From Phycisphaera sp. (lineage in GTDB: Bacteria > Planctomycetota > Phycisphaerae > Phycisphaerales > UBA1924), in assembly GCA_025916675.1 (NCBI GenBank), contig CP098402.1, forward strand, positions 1,111,205-1,175,204: a stretch of 64,000 nucleotides of DNA, given 5' to 3'. Positions 1 through 11,468 of the stretch are shown here, one piece after another. The notes under the pieces were generated by a model that saw only the letters and a list, made by a program, of their open reading frames with translations, was not told the DNA's origin and did no database searches. Numbering within the stretch: the stretch's first letter is position 1; every line of letters starts with the position of its first letter. The position numbers and the translations under genes are program-made.

Positions 1-341
1 AAGGACCGCGCCAGGTCACGATCTCGCTCGGCGTACTCCGAACCAGCGGAAACCATGGAATGGACAAGATAGAAAGCGGCACAGCAGCCTCGCAATTGCT
101 CTGCGAGGGCGTTCGTGTCTTCCACGTCACCCCGGACGACTTCACATCGCTCGTGGCGGGCCCACTCACGATTGTCGAGTTTTCTCGGATCGCGTGCGAC
201 GCAACGAATAGCGTATCCCGCCTCGAGAAGGCGCGGCGCAAGCCGACCACCAATGTACCCGGTCGATCCCGTCAGCAAGACGCGGGCAGGTTCGTCCGTG
301 GCTTCCGCGGGGGGCAAGTGTTCCTGGGGTAAGGCGTTCAT
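1..341 (-). CDS. NAD(P)-binding epimerase-like protein, N-terminal fragment
   Basis: The reading frame runs off the left edge, so only the first ~113 residues are present. After a short polar leader it shows a Rossmann-fold start: a beta strand followed by TGSTGYIGGRL (about residues 24-34), the glycine-rich NAD(P)-binding motif TGxxGxxG, then RCVARDP and a VVRGDVED segment in which the acidic residue ends the second nucleotide-binding strand. YLVHSM follows. This is the pattern of atypical short-chain dehydrogenases/NmrA-like epimerases. The substrate cannot be told from the fragment. The ATG at 341-339 is the first in frame. No gene lies immediately upstream on the same strand. Confidence is high for the fold class, low for function. 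Confidence 0.8.
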   Translation of the reverse strand, partial: MNALPQEHLPPAEATDEPARVLLTGSTGYIGGRLAPRLLEAGYAIRCVARDPRKLDNREWARHERCEVVRGDVEDTNALAEQLRGCCAAFYLVHSMVSAGSEYAERDRDLARS

Positions 342-395
342 GGCGGTACCGCGGCCCCAAGTAGGGTAAGAAGTCAGATCAATACCGGCTGGGGC

Positions 396-605
396 TCAGA
401 CTCGAACCCGGAAGCTCGGCAGCCAGCCTAGGTGGACACGCACGGGCACACCAAGGCGCGGCACCGGGAGCCGCTTGGTCGCCCGGCGGGCACGCCACAG
501 GTTGAGTACCGACGAGAGCCCGAGGGCGCCGTACACGTGGGCCGCCCCATCTTCGAAGCGGATGGTGAACCGCGTCGGGCGTGGTCCATCGCCGGCATGC
601 GCCAT
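396..605 (-). CDS. Small hypothetical protein, 69 aa
   Basis: A short frame starting at ATG 605 and ending at TGA 396. It encodes a basic protein with a FTIRFEDGAAHVYGAL segment and an arginine-rich second half. Codons strongly prefer G or C in the third position, as in the neighbours, which argues for coding. It begins 14 bases after the preceding gene (620-853), so the two could be co-transcribed. It may instead be the 3' part of a longer gene broken by a frameshift, because the frame stays open upstream to about 692. No family recognised. Confidence 0.4.
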   Translation of the reverse strand: MAHAGDGPRPTRFTIRFEDGAAHVYGALGLSSVLNLWRARRATKRLPVPRLGVPVRVHLGWLPSFRVRV

Positions 606-619
606 GAGCTCGCCGGCGA

Positions 620-853
620 TCAGGATTTTGGGTCGGATGCGCCCGTTGCGCCGTCGCGCGTGCGGATGCGAACGGTGCCATCGAGCATCCAAGACGCATG
701 GTTGGCCCGATCGCCGGTGCCGCTCGGCACGCGGACGTTGAGCTTGTCGAACTCGTACGCGATCTCGGCACCCCGGCCGGTGAGGCGGTCGTAGAGGCCG
801 ATGGCCAGGTCGGGCCAGGTGGTCGTGTGGTCTGCGTCGTTCGTTTGGGACAT
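620..853 (-). CDS. Small conserved hypothetical protein, 77 aa
   Basis: The protein starts MSQTNDADHTTTWPDLAIGL and contains YDRLTGRGAEIAYEF, a DKLNVRVPS stretch and a WMLDGTVRIRTRD segment. It is soluble, without signal peptide or membrane segment. The pattern (acidic N-terminus, LxDRLTGRGAEI motif, then a short beta-rich body ending in TVRIRTRD) resembles a small conserved bacterial protein family seen from memory, but I cannot assign a function. The ATG at 853-851 is preceded by a GGAGAT-like ribosome site. It is followed by the 69-aa frame at 396-605, which may be co-transcribed. Confidence 0.6.
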   Translation of the reverse strand: MSQTNDADHTTTWPDLAIGLYDRLTGRGAEIAYEFDKLNVRVPSGTGDRANHASWMLDGTVRIRTRDGATGASDPKS

Positions 854-1077
854 GGTGGATCTCCAGAGATTAGGGTTAATCGGGATTCTGGCAACGATTG
901 GGGCGGCCTCGGCCCGCCGCGAGGCCAAACTTCGATTGTTCGGGGCAATCACGTCACGCGGGGGGGAGCAGCCCCAGCGCCGGGCGGGAATGCCCGTGAG
1001 GCCTGACCGAGAGCTGTCCCGCGGTCCGGGCGCGAGGGCGGTCGAAACCCAGCACACCGGCTCGCGTACAGCTGCTT

Positions 1078-2073
1078 GTGCAATGCCCCGATTGCCAGTA
1101 CGAGCTCTGGAACCTGAACACCCCGGTCTGCCCCGAGTGCGGGCGCGACTTCGAGCTGGGCGAGTGGGATTTTTCCAGCAGCGACGCTCGGTTCGCGTGT
1201 GCCTCGTGCGGCGAACGATTACCCGGCACGACGCCCCGAGAGCTGCCATGGGCGTGCCCGGCGTGCGGCGAGGCGGTCAATGCCACGGCGGCCATGGTCG
1301 TGCCGGGCGAATCATGCAAAGACGTGCCGCGGGTTGCGGATCCCGACCGGCTGACGGTCATCGGCGGCGTGTTCTGCACCGGGGTGATGGTATTGTCGGT
1401 GTGCTTCGGCGGGCTCGTGCTTCTTGGCATGGGAAGGAACGGCGGCCATGGCGCGGGCATGCTGTTGTTCTTCGCGATCATCGGCACGATGGCGGGTTTC
1501 GCCGGATTCTGGCCAAAGGTCGAACGCCGCCGCGCCGTTCTCGTGTTCTTCTTGCTGATCTCAATGTGCGTGGCCTCGATCATCGCGACCGATATCGGCA
1601 ACACGCGACATCGCCAGCGGACGCGCTCGTTCAGGTACTCGACGATGGCCCGAAGCCTCATCCAAGCCGTCGAGATCTACCGCCAGAACAACGGATCATT
1701 CCCCAGCAACCCCCAGCCCCTCGTCGATCAGGGTTACATCCCCGCCGAGATGTTCTACGAACCCAACGCTCCGGCCCCCACGCAACTCACCTGGACCCAA
1801 CTCCAGGGCGGCTGGATCGAGATCGGCATGTTCCGCATCGACTGGAACGAGCCATCGTGGCTCGCGCTGAGCAACCCTTCGAGCGGTGTGACCGCCGTCA
1901 TCATTGCCGCACCAGCGCAGAAGCTCCCCGGCACCTCGGTCGGCTTCGCCGACATGCACGTGGAGTACTACTCCTGGGGTGCGTGGCCCGCGACCGTCCA
2001 GCAACTCAACGCCGACCGCGCGGCCGCGGGGCTCAAGCCGATCCCACTGGCAGCCCTTCCCACACCGCCATAG
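1078..2073 (+). CDS. Zinc-ribbon membrane protein with pseudopilin-like C-terminal domain
   Basis: 331 residues from a GTG start. The N-terminus carries two zinc-ribbon-like pairs of CxxC knuckles (Cys3/Cys6 with Cys18/Cys21; Cys41/Cys44 with Cys60/Cys63). Three hydrophobic segments follow between about residues 92 and 165 and would anchor the protein in the inner membrane. The C-terminal ~150 residues begin with an amphipathic helix (MARSLIQAVEIYRQNNGSFP) and end with VGFADMHVEYYSW, like the soluble domain of planctomycetal type II secretion G-like proteins. Such combinations of cytoplasmic zinc ribbon and exposed pilin-like domain are common in planctomycetes; their role is unknown. It lies 75 bases upstream of the large kinase gene on the same strand and may share its transcript. 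Confidence 0.75.
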   Translation: MQCPDCQYELWNLNTPVCPECGRDFELGEWDFSSSDARFACASCGERLPGTTPRELPWACPACGEAVNATAAMVVPGESCKDVPRVADPDRLTVIGGVFCTGVMVLSVCFGGLVLLGMGRNGGHGAGMLLFFAIIGTMAGFAGFWPKVERRRAVLVFFLLISMCVASIIATDIGNTRHRQRTRSFRYSTMARSLIQAVEIYRQNNGSFPSNPQPLVDQGYIPAEMFYEPNAPAPTQLTWTQLQGGWIEIGMFRIDWNEPSWLALSNPSSGVTAVIIAAPAQKLPGTSVGFADMHVEYYSWGAWPATVQQLNADRAAAGLKPIPLAALPTPP

Positions 2074-2148
2074 GACGGAAGTCCGGGCGAAGCAGTGTGA
2101 GGAGTAAATTCTCGATATGGGTTTTGCGGAGCGTACACTCCCGCCGAG

Positions 2149-5100
2149 ATGAGCATGCCGGGGCGGATCGGGCCCTTCCAGATCGAAGCGGAGCTGGGCC
2201 GTGGGGGCCACGGCGTGGTCTACCGGGCGCGGGACGAGCGTCTCGATCGGCTCGTCGCCATCAAGGCGGTCGCGGCCGGCATCGCGTCCGACGACGCCAA
2301 GATGGCGCGATTCCGCGACGAGGCCCGGATCATCGCGCAGCTCAACCACCCGCACATCGCTCAGATCCACCAGATGCTGGAAGTGGATGGCCGGACGTAC
2401 CTCGTGCTCGAGTATGTGGCCGGCGGGTCGCTGACCGAAGTAGTCAAGGGTGGGCGGGCCGATGTCGGAGCTATTCTGAGTCTGATGGCCCAGGTGGCCG
2501 ACGCCATGGAGTCGGCGCACGCGCACGGCATCATCCATCGAGACCTGAAACCAGACAACATCCTCGTGACCCACGATGACGTTGCAAAAGTACTCGACTT
2601 TGGGATCGCGTACGTCGCACCGAAGGCTACCGATACCGAGGCACCGACCATCATGGGTGGGCCCAGGGGTGAGCCGGGGATGCTCGGGACGCCCGGCTAC
2701 ATGAGCCCCGAGCAGTGCCGTGGCGAGACAGCCGACGTTCGCGCGGACATCTTCAGTTTTGGTTGTGTGCTGTACGAATGCCTGTGCGGGCAACCGGCGG
2801 TCAGCGGGCACACCGTCGCCGATCGCATCGCCTCGACACTGACGACCGACCCCGACTTTGGACGCTTGCCGGCGGGCCTCCCGGACGGCATTGGAGCGTT
2901 GGTCCGTTCGTGCCTGGCTCGCCGGGTGGACGACCGCCTCGGTGCGATCCACGACGCCCGGGTGGTGCTGCGGGAAGCCATTGGCGATGGCCAAGGTGGT
3001 CGTTCGGCACCGGATGCCCAGAAGGCTGCCGAGACGCCCACCCGCAACAACCTACCACGGCAACTTGACCATTTCATTGGCCGGCGCGAGGAAGTAGCCC
3101 AGCTCATCCAGGTGCTGGACGACCGGTCGATGGCGACGCTGGTCGGGCCGGGAGGTTGTGGCAAGACGCGATTGGCGATCGAGGTGGCCCGCCGCGTGCT
3201 GCAGCGTTTCGAGGGCGGCGTCTGGATGGCCGAGCTTGCCACCAGCGACGCGGCACGAGTGCCCAGCGTGGTGGCCGCGGCGTTGGGTATCCAAGACGAA
3301 CCGGGGAAGTCGGCGGCCGAGAGCATCGCGTCGAGCATCGGAGCGTCGCCAGTCTTGCTGGTGCTTGATAACGGCGAGCACGTGCGCGACGAGGCGCGTG
3401 AGTTCGTGTCTGTGCTTCTCGATCGTTGCCCCGCGCTGCGCGTGCTAGCCACCAGCCGCGAGCCGTTGGGCGCTCCGGGCGAACTCGCGTGGCGGGTGCC
3501 CAGCCTCGGTGTGCCCGGCAAGGTGAGGACCGCTGGGCCTGCCGCGGTGACTCCGGGTTCCGCGAGATCGACGCCCCCAACGGCCACGCCCTCTCGGACG
3601 CCGACCGGGGGCTGGGCCATGGACGATCTGCTCGCGTGCGAATCGGTCGTGCTGTTCATCGACCGCGCCCGCGAGGTCCGCCCGGGCTTCACGCTGAACC
3701 AGGCCAACGCCGCGCCGATCGCGAGCATCTGCCGGCGCCTCGACGGCATCCCACTGGCCATCGAGCTCGCCGCCGCCCGCATCGGCGTGCTGTCGGCCGA
3801 GCAGATCGAGCAGCACTTGGACGATCGCTTCCGCCTGCTCCGTTCCGCATCGGGTCGCCCCGAGCGGCATCAGACGTTGCGTGCGGCCATCGATTGGTCA
3901 TTCAACATGCTCGACCAGCGCACCCGCGTCGTGCTCCAGCGCCTCGCGGTCTTCAAGGAAGGGAGCAGCTTAGAGGGGGCGTGCGCCGTGCTCGGGCCCG
4001 ACGCGGACATGTTCGAGACGCTCGACGTGCTCACGATCCTGTCGGACAAGTCGCTGCTCAACACCGAGCACGCGGAGTCCGCCGTGCGATATCGATTGCT
4101 GGAAACCGTCCGCGAGTACGCGTTGGAGAGGCTCGAAAACGACGGCGAGCTCGCTGGAACGCTGGCCAAACGGACGAGCTACTACGCCGAGTTGGCCGGA
4201 AACGCGCGTGAAGGCCTTGTCGGCCCGGAGCAGGTGGCCTGGCTCGAGAGACTGGAAGCGTGCGGTGAGGATCTGCTCGATGCCATCGATCAGGCGGCCA
4301 CACAAGACCCCGGCGTCGCCCAGCGAATCTGCGCCGACGTCTGGCGCTTCTGGTGGATCCGGGGTCGCATGCGTGTCGGGCTGATCGCGTGCCAGCGTGC
4401 CTGCGACGCCGACGCAGCACCGACGGCCTCGCGTGGCGACGCGCTCTATGCCGCCGGTGCTCTAGCGTGGGCGCTCGGAGAGTTGGATTTGGCGTGGACG
4501 CATCAGAACGAGTCGCTCGCCATCCAGAAGCAACGTGGCAACCATCGGGGCATGGCCGGTTCGCTCAACAGCCTCGGGCTCATCGCCAAGGACAGGGGTG
4601 ATCTGGCCGCGGCCGACCAGATGTTTGCCGAGTCGTTGGACATCAAACGCGAGCAGGGCGATGAGCGCGGCATCGCCATGTCGCTGAACAACCTCGGCAT
4701 GACCGCCCGCTTGGCGGACCGGCTTGTCGAGGCGAAGGCCCACTACGCAGAGTCGGCCGAGATCCTGCGCTCGCTGGGCGACCACAGGGGGATGGCGCGG
4801 TCGCTCATCAACATGGCAGAGGCTGCGCTCAAGACCGGCGATCTCGTGGTGGCGCACCGAGGGTTCCAAGAAGCGCGAACATGCTTCGAGGCCGTCGGCG
4901 ATCAGCAGGGCATCGCGCTGGCGAGCACCAACCTGAGCGCCGTCTTCCAGGCGGAAGGGCGGCCCGATGAAGCCGGCCCGCTGGTTGCCCAGGCGGTCTC
5001 GCTCTTCAACGAGATCGGCGACCGCCGCGGCCTGGCCGATGCGATCGAGCACGCGATCGGGCTCGCGGCCTCGCTGGACGCCTTCGAGACGGCGGCCCGG

Positions 5101-5322
5101 CTCAGCGGCGCGATGGCGTCGTTGCGATCGAGTTGGGAGATGCCGCGCGACGCATCGCACCAGGGCGTGGACACGCTGATCGCAACCGCTCGCGATGGCC
5201 TGTCCGGCGAAGCCCGGGCCGCGTGGGATCGCCACGAACGCGAGGGCGCGTCGATGGACATCGATCGGGCCACCGAGGCCGCGCTCGCGTGGCTGGCCGA
5301 GGGGGCGGCCGCGTCGTCCTAG
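2149..5322 (+). CDS. Ser/Thr protein kinase fused to AAA/NB-ARC-type ATPase and TPR repeats
   Basis: 1057 residues, three modules. Residues 8-275: eukaryotic-type kinase with glycine-rich loop GRGGHGVVY (17-25), Lys39 in VAIKA, catalytic HRDLKPDN (130-137), DFG (150-152) and activation segment GTPGYMSPEQ (~185). All catalytic residues are intact. Residues ~300-600: a signalling NTPase of the kind called predicted ATPase, with P-loop GPGGCGKT (~332-339) and a Walker B region LLVLDNGEH, where relatives usually read LDNCEH. A helical and winged-helix region follows (TLRAAIDWSF). Residues ~760-970: tetratricopeptide repeats recognisable by repeated SLNNLG-type helices. The protein should sense a ligand or partner through the TPRs and couple it to kinase or NTPase activity in the cytoplasm. 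No membrane span or signal peptide. The start ATG at 2149 is close to the kinase domain, as is usual. Confidence 0.92.
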   Translation: MSMPGRIGPFQIEAELGRGGHGVVYRARDERLDRLVAIKAVAAGIASDDAKMARFRDEARIIAQLNHPHIAQIHQMLEVDGRTYLVLEYVAGGSLTEVVKGGRADVGAILSLMAQVADAMESAHAHGIIHRDLKPDNILVTHDDVAKVLDFGIAYVAPKATDTEAPTIMGGPRGEPGMLGTPGYMSPEQCRGETADVRADIFSFGCVLYECLCGQPAVSGHTVADRIASTLTTDPDFGRLPAGLPDGIGALVRSCLARRVDDRLGAIHDARVVLREAIGDGQGGRSAPDAQKAAETPTRNNLPRQLDHFIGRREEVAQLIQVLDDRSMATLVGPGGCGKTRLAIEVARRVLQRFEGGVWMAELATSDAARVPSVVAAALGIQDEPGKSAAESIASSIGASPVLLVLDNGEHVRDEAREFVSVLLDRCPALRVLATSREPLGAPGELAWRVPSLGVPGKVRTAGPAAVTPGSARSTPPTATPSRTPTGGWAMDDLLACESVVLFIDRAREVRPGFTLNQANAAPIASICRRLDGIPLAIELAAARIGVLSAEQIEQHLDDRFRLLRSASGRPERHQTLRAAIDWSFNMLDQRTRVVLQRLAVFKEGSSLEGACAVLGPDADMFETLDVLTILSDKSLLNTEHAESAVRYRLLETVREYALERLENDGELAGTLAKRTSYYAELAGNAREGLVGPEQVAWLERLEACGEDLLDAIDQAATQDPGVAQRICADVWRFWWIRGRMRVGLIACQRACDADAAPTASRGDALYAAGALAWALGELDLAWTHQNESLAIQKQRGNHRGMAGSLNSLGLIAKDRGDLAAADQMFAESLDIKREQGDERGIAMSLNNLGMTARLADRLVEAKAHYAESAEILRSLGDHRGMARSLINMAEAALKTGDLVVAHRGFQEARTCFEAVGDQQGIALASTNLSAVFQAEGRPDEAGPLVAQAVSLFNEIGDRRGLADAIEHAIGLAASLDAFETAARLSGAMASLRSSWEMPRDASHQGVDTLIATARDGLSGEARAAWDRHEREGASMDIDRATEAALAWLAEGAAASS

Positions 5323-5354
5323 CACACAGCCGATGAAACCCTGCGAAACGAAAA

Positions 5355-5376
5355 CGAGGGCCCGCACAGGCCCTCG
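5355..5376 (-). terminator. Rho-independent terminator (leftward)
   Basis: An 8-bp perfect stem CGAGGGCC/GGCCCTCG with a 6-nt loop. Read on the minus strand it is followed by TTTTCGTTT, the U-rich tract of an intrinsic terminator. It lies about 57 bases past the stop of the gene remnant ending at 5433, and also 33 bases past the end of the convergent kinase gene, so it may serve both. Confidence 0.65.
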
Positions 5377-5432
5377 CGATCAGGCTCGGGCTGGCATCGG
5401 GCTCACGCAGCCACGCCCATCGAACCGCTCTC

Positions 5433-5620
5433 TCAGGCGGTGTCGAAGCGGATGGTGGCCGTCTCCGACCAGTCGCTGGTCTGGCCGTTGCTCAGCCGCA
5501 TGCGGGCGCGAAAGTCGATCGATCGCACGCCGGTGGGCACGCTCGCGTCGAAAAACCCATTGTTCTCGTCGGCCTGGCCGACATCGACGGTCCCGTCGTT
5601 GAGCAGGCTTGCGGCCGGGC
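5433..5620 (-). pseudogene. 3' remnant of a secreted-type protein
   Basis: The last ~60 codons before TGA 5435-5433 read as ordinary protein: a NDGTVDVGQADENNGFFDA segment, then SIDFRARMRLSNGQTSDW and SETATIRFDTA, a beta-sandwich edge like those at the ends of secreted fibronectin- or Ig-like domains. Upstream of about 5620 the same frame becomes proline/arginine/serine-rich and looks non-coding, and no other frame continues the domain. A leftward terminator lies 57 bases downstream, which fits a former gene. I read this as a gene whose 5' part has been lost or replaced by the palindrome-rich DNA at 5640-6200. It could alternatively be a short free-standing ORF. Confidence 0.4.
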
Positions 5621-5708
5621 CGGTGGGGTTGTGCGGGCTGGGTAAGGTGGAGGGAGGTGAGCGGCCGCGAGGGCAGGAGCGAGCGGTTCCAAGTCCCAAC
5701 GGACTGAC

Positions 5709-5734
5709 GGATCCCGGCGGTGACGCCGGGATCC
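5709..5734 (+). repeat. Perfect 11-bp palindrome with GTGA loop
   Basis: The arms GGATCCCGGCG and CGCCGGGATCC close a four-base loop GTGA. Transcribed rightwards the loop is GUGA, a GNRA tetraloop. There is no T tract on either side, so it is not a classical terminator. It shares its core (CCxGCG-GTGA-CGCxGG) with the hairpin at 6181-6200, which suggests a repeated REP-like element. Confidence 0.6.
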
Positions 5735-5938
5735 CACTCCGGGGGGGCATCGCGGAGCCTACGGCGGGGGTGCGGCCGCCACTATCGGTCCCGCGGCAGG
5801 CGCCAGCACCGCTGTGGATCGCGCTCGCACGGCCTCGGATCCCGCCAGCACCGCGGCGATGAGCGGTCGCAGCGATGCGGCCGCCACCACCACCCCGGCG
5901 ATCGCCGGGCCTACCGCTGCGGCTTGCTCCCGCAGGGC

Positions 5939-5976
5939 TGCGATTGCCAGCTGCAGCCCTGCGATTGGCAATCGCA
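5939..5976. repeat. 11-bp inverted repeat TGCGATTGCCA with 16-base spacer
   Basis: TGCGATTGCCA at 5939-5949 is exactly complementary to TGGCAATCGCA at 5966-5976. The spacer holds a further direct copy of TGCGATT overlapping the right arm. It lies in non-coding DNA with no nearby promoter, so a protein-binding site or a structural element are equally possible. Confidence 0.5.
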
Positions 5977-6180
5977 CCGCGCGAATCCGGACCAAGCCCC
6001 CTCTGGCGCTGCCTCCAGGATGGCTAACGCGAACATGGACCAGAAAAAAAGTCAGGATTCGGTTCGGCCCGGGGTTCCGGCCGGCGAGGACCGGATTCTC
6101 GGGCGTGGGCGGCAGGCTGCCGGCGTGCGGGCCCACTCGGTGGGGGCCGTTGTTCCGCTCCGCGGCCCAGCTCCGACGAA

Positions 6181-6200
6181 CCCCCGCGGTGACGCGGGGG
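6181..6200 (+). repeat. Perfect 8-bp palindrome with GTGA loop
   Basis: CCCCCGCG-GTGA-CGCGGGGG, located 18 bases beyond the stop codon of the metal-efflux lipoprotein gene. It may stabilise the 3' end of that operon's mRNA. On the minus strand only two T residues follow the stem, so intrinsic termination is not well supported. It has the same loop and core as the hairpin at 5709-5734. Confidence 0.55.
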
Positions 6201-6217
6201 GCATTCAGTACTCGTCG

Positions 6218-6834
6218 CTACTCCAGGATGGGCGTTGCCGAGCCCACGACCTTCGTGCCGTCGGGCTTCTCGATCTCGATCCACCACATCGTGTTCTCGG
6301 GCAACGGATCGGGGGCCATGGCGTGGATGTCGTAGTCGTCGTGGCTGGGCGCATAGTCACCCTTGCCAACGAATGACAGCGTGCGGTCGTCGGTGCCGAT
6401 CCACGCGCGCACAACGGTGGCGCCGTTGTCGTTGTATGGCAGCTTGACGATCAGGTGGCCTTCCTTGCCCGCTTCGACGGCGCCGTGGCCCTGGGCGAGT
6501 GCCACCGTCATACCGCCGATGGTGGCCGGGTCGAGGTCCACCTCGTCGTCGTGGTGGGCGTGCTCGCCCTGGGGATCGGTGTGGCCCTGCGGGTCGGTGT
6601 CGTGGGCGTCGTGGGTCGAGCCGTCGGCGTGGGTGTGGGTGTCCGAATCGCCATGGCCCGCGTCGCCGTCGTTGTCGTGCCCCGGATCGCTGTCCCCCGG
6701 GCCGTGGTCTTCGTGGGTCGAGCCGTCTTCGTGGGAATGCGCGGCCCCGTCCTGATCGTGGGACTCGTTGCAGCCCGCAAGCGCGAGGCCGAGTGCCGCG
6801 GCAACGACGGGGAGGACGAGTGGTGTTGTCGGTT

Positions 6835-6838
<4 letters not shown>
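6218..6838 (-). CDS. Histidine/aspartate-rich lipoprotein of the metal-efflux operon
   Basis: 206 residues. A lipoprotein signal ends in LALAGC with Cys23 as the lipidated residue. Residues 24-100 are a His/Asp/Gly-rich, probably disordered region (repeated DGSTH and HxHxD patterns) typical of metal-chelating linkers. The C-terminal ~100 residues form a conserved domain with HLIVKLPYNDNGATVVRAWIG and a PDPLPENTMWWIEIE segment. The start ATG overlaps the TGA of cusA by ATGA, so translation is coupled. Its position as last gene of an RND efflux operon points to a periplasmic metal-binding accessory. A paralogue with the same C-terminal domain lies at 39789-40313 next to a broken cusA. Function is inferred from context; the family name is unknown to me. 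Confidence 0.85.
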
Positions 6839-10041
<3,203 letters not shown>

Positions 10042-10061
10042 GGGTGGAGTCTCGCTTTCAC

Positions 10062-11468
10062 TTAGTGCTCGCCGTGGAAGGTGCCGTCGGCGTGGAAGTG
10101 GCCGCCCTGCTGGCTGACCCCGCTCTGCTCGCTGGCCAGCTTGAGCTCGTACGCGCCGTCGAGGACGACCTCGTCGCCCAGGGACAGGCCGCTGTTGATC
10201 GCCACCCATCGGCCGTCGTCCACGCCCAGGTCGGCCTCGACGCGGATGGCCTTGTTGGGGTCGCTGGGGTCGCGGCGGAAGAAGACGTGCGTGATGCCGT
10301 CCTTGACCACGGCGGTGCGCGGGATGGCCAGCGCCGGGCCGCCCGTCGTCTCGGCCACGACCTCCAGGAACGCCGACACGCCCGGCCGGATCCAGGTCCG
10401 CCCCTCGGCGGGCGTGGCCAGCAGCGTTACGGTGCGCTGCTGGGGGTGCGCCTCGAGGCCGATGGTCACGGTGGCCTGGACGCCATCGCTTAACGGGATG
10501 CCCGGCGTGGTCGGCGGCACGATGCTCGCCTCGGGCGTGGCGCCCAGGCGGGCCAGGTCCGACTGCAGAGCCATCGCGCGGAAGCGCACCTTCTCAGGGT
10601 CGATCGTCGAGAGCACGAGCGAGGGTGCCTGGGCGAACGAGCCGTCGGTCAGGGCGAGCGCCTCCACCACGCCGGCCCCGGTCGCGCGCACCTCGATCCA
10701 GTCGATCAACCGGTAAGCGGGCACGGCCTGGCCCTCGTGCCGGGCCTCGGCGGCGAGCTGCGCCTCGGGGATGCCGGTGGCGACCGACGCCCGGTGCAGG
10801 GCGTGCTCGCGGGTGCGCTGCGCGTTGGCCAGCGCGGTCTCGGCCTGGCGCCGCTCGGCGCGCAGGCGGGGCAGGCTGGCCTCGAGTTCGGCCGTCTGGC
10901 CTTCCAACTCGGCGTTTCGCGTCTCGGCCTGCGCCAGCGACGACAGCCGCTCGCGCATGATGGCCAGGCGGCGCTCGGCCTCGTCGATCCGCGCCCCGGC
11001 CACGTCGATCGCGGCCCGGGCCGACTCGATGTCCTGTTCGCCCATGATGATCTCGTGCTGCAGCTCGGGCCACGCCGGCGAGCGGAAGCGGTAGAGCACG
11101 TCGCCCGTTTCGACGCGTTGGTACTGATCGACTTCGAGTTGCACGGTGCCGGGCAGCGTCAGGCGGTACTCGTGCCGCGCGAGCGGCTGGAGCTCGAAGG
11201 CCCCCGGCACGCGGATGGTGCCGTCCACGCGCCTCCGCTCGACCTTGGCGAAGGTGATGCCCAGGTTGCTGCGCACGGTCGAGGGGATGTCGATGCGGTT
11301 GGTCGCCGCCGTGGACTCCTGGGCCGGCTCGGCGGGCTCGGCGCCGCGGTTGGAGCAGCCCATCGTCGCGAGCACGAGGCTCGCCAGGAGCATCGCGAGG
11401 ACGTGCCGGCTGCGCGTCGTGGTCGCGGTGTTCGTTGCGGCGATTGTGGGGGTGTTCGTCGTGGTCAA
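10062..11468 (-). CDS. cusB: Efflux RND periplasmic adaptor (CusB/HlyD family lipoprotein)
   Basis: 468 residues. The N-terminus has a signal with lipobox ending at Cys38 (LVLATMGC). The membrane-fusion organisation is clear: lipoyl-like half domain (VPGAFELQPLARHEYRLTLP), a long coiled coil (about residues 125-220, rich in Ala/Glu/Arg heptads), second lipoyl half, and beta-barrel (RPGVSAFLEVV). The C-terminus ends in HFHADGTFHGEH, a His-rich tail likely to bind metal. It joins CusA in the inner membrane to the TolC-like channel. Its ATG overlaps the upstream channel gene's TGA by ATGA, showing translational coupling. Confidence 0.92.
   Translation of the reverse strand: MTTTNTPTIAATNTATTTRSRHVLAMLLASLVLATMGCSNRGAEPAEPAQESTAATNRIDIPSTVRSNLGITFAKVERRRVDGTIRVPGAFELQPLARHEYRLTLPGTVQLEVDQYQRVETGDVLYRFRSPAWPELQHEIIMGEQDIESARAAIDVAGARIDEAERRLAIMRERLSSLAQAETRNAELEGQTAELEASLPRLRAERRQAETALANAQRTREHALHRASVATGIPEAQLAAEARHEGQAVPAYRLIDWIEVRATGAGVVEALALTDGSFAQAPSLVLSTIDPEKVRFRAMALQSDLARLGATPEASIVPPTTPGIPLSDGVQATVTIGLEAHPQQRTVTLLATPAEGRTWIRPGVSAFLEVVAETTGGPALAIPRTAVVKDGITHVFFRRDPSDPNKAIRVEADLGVDDGRWVAINSGLSLGDEVVLDGAYELKLASEQSGVSQQGGHFHADGTFHGEH

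Larger units (their letters stand above)
5621..6217. other. About 600 bases without a convincing gene; palindrome-rich
   Basis: No frame here has the domain texture of a real protein. A minus-strand open frame (5759-6136) is only alanine/valine/isoleucine repeats in low-complexity DNA. The stretch contains two perfect hairpins with GTGA loops (5709-5734 and 6181-6200) and an 11-bp inverted repeat (5939-5949 with 5966-5976), listed separately. It separates the gene remnant at 5433 from the metal-efflux operon. Confidence 0.5.

Noticed and set aside
801-2579. 592-codon plus-strand frame crossing the first genes
   Set aside because: The zinc-ribbon protein and kinase in other frames account for the DNA, and the frame has no ribosome site or domain.
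5759-6136. 125-codon Ala/Ile-rich minus-strand frame
   Set aside because: The composition is a by-product of low-complexity repeats, with no signal, motif or ribosome site.
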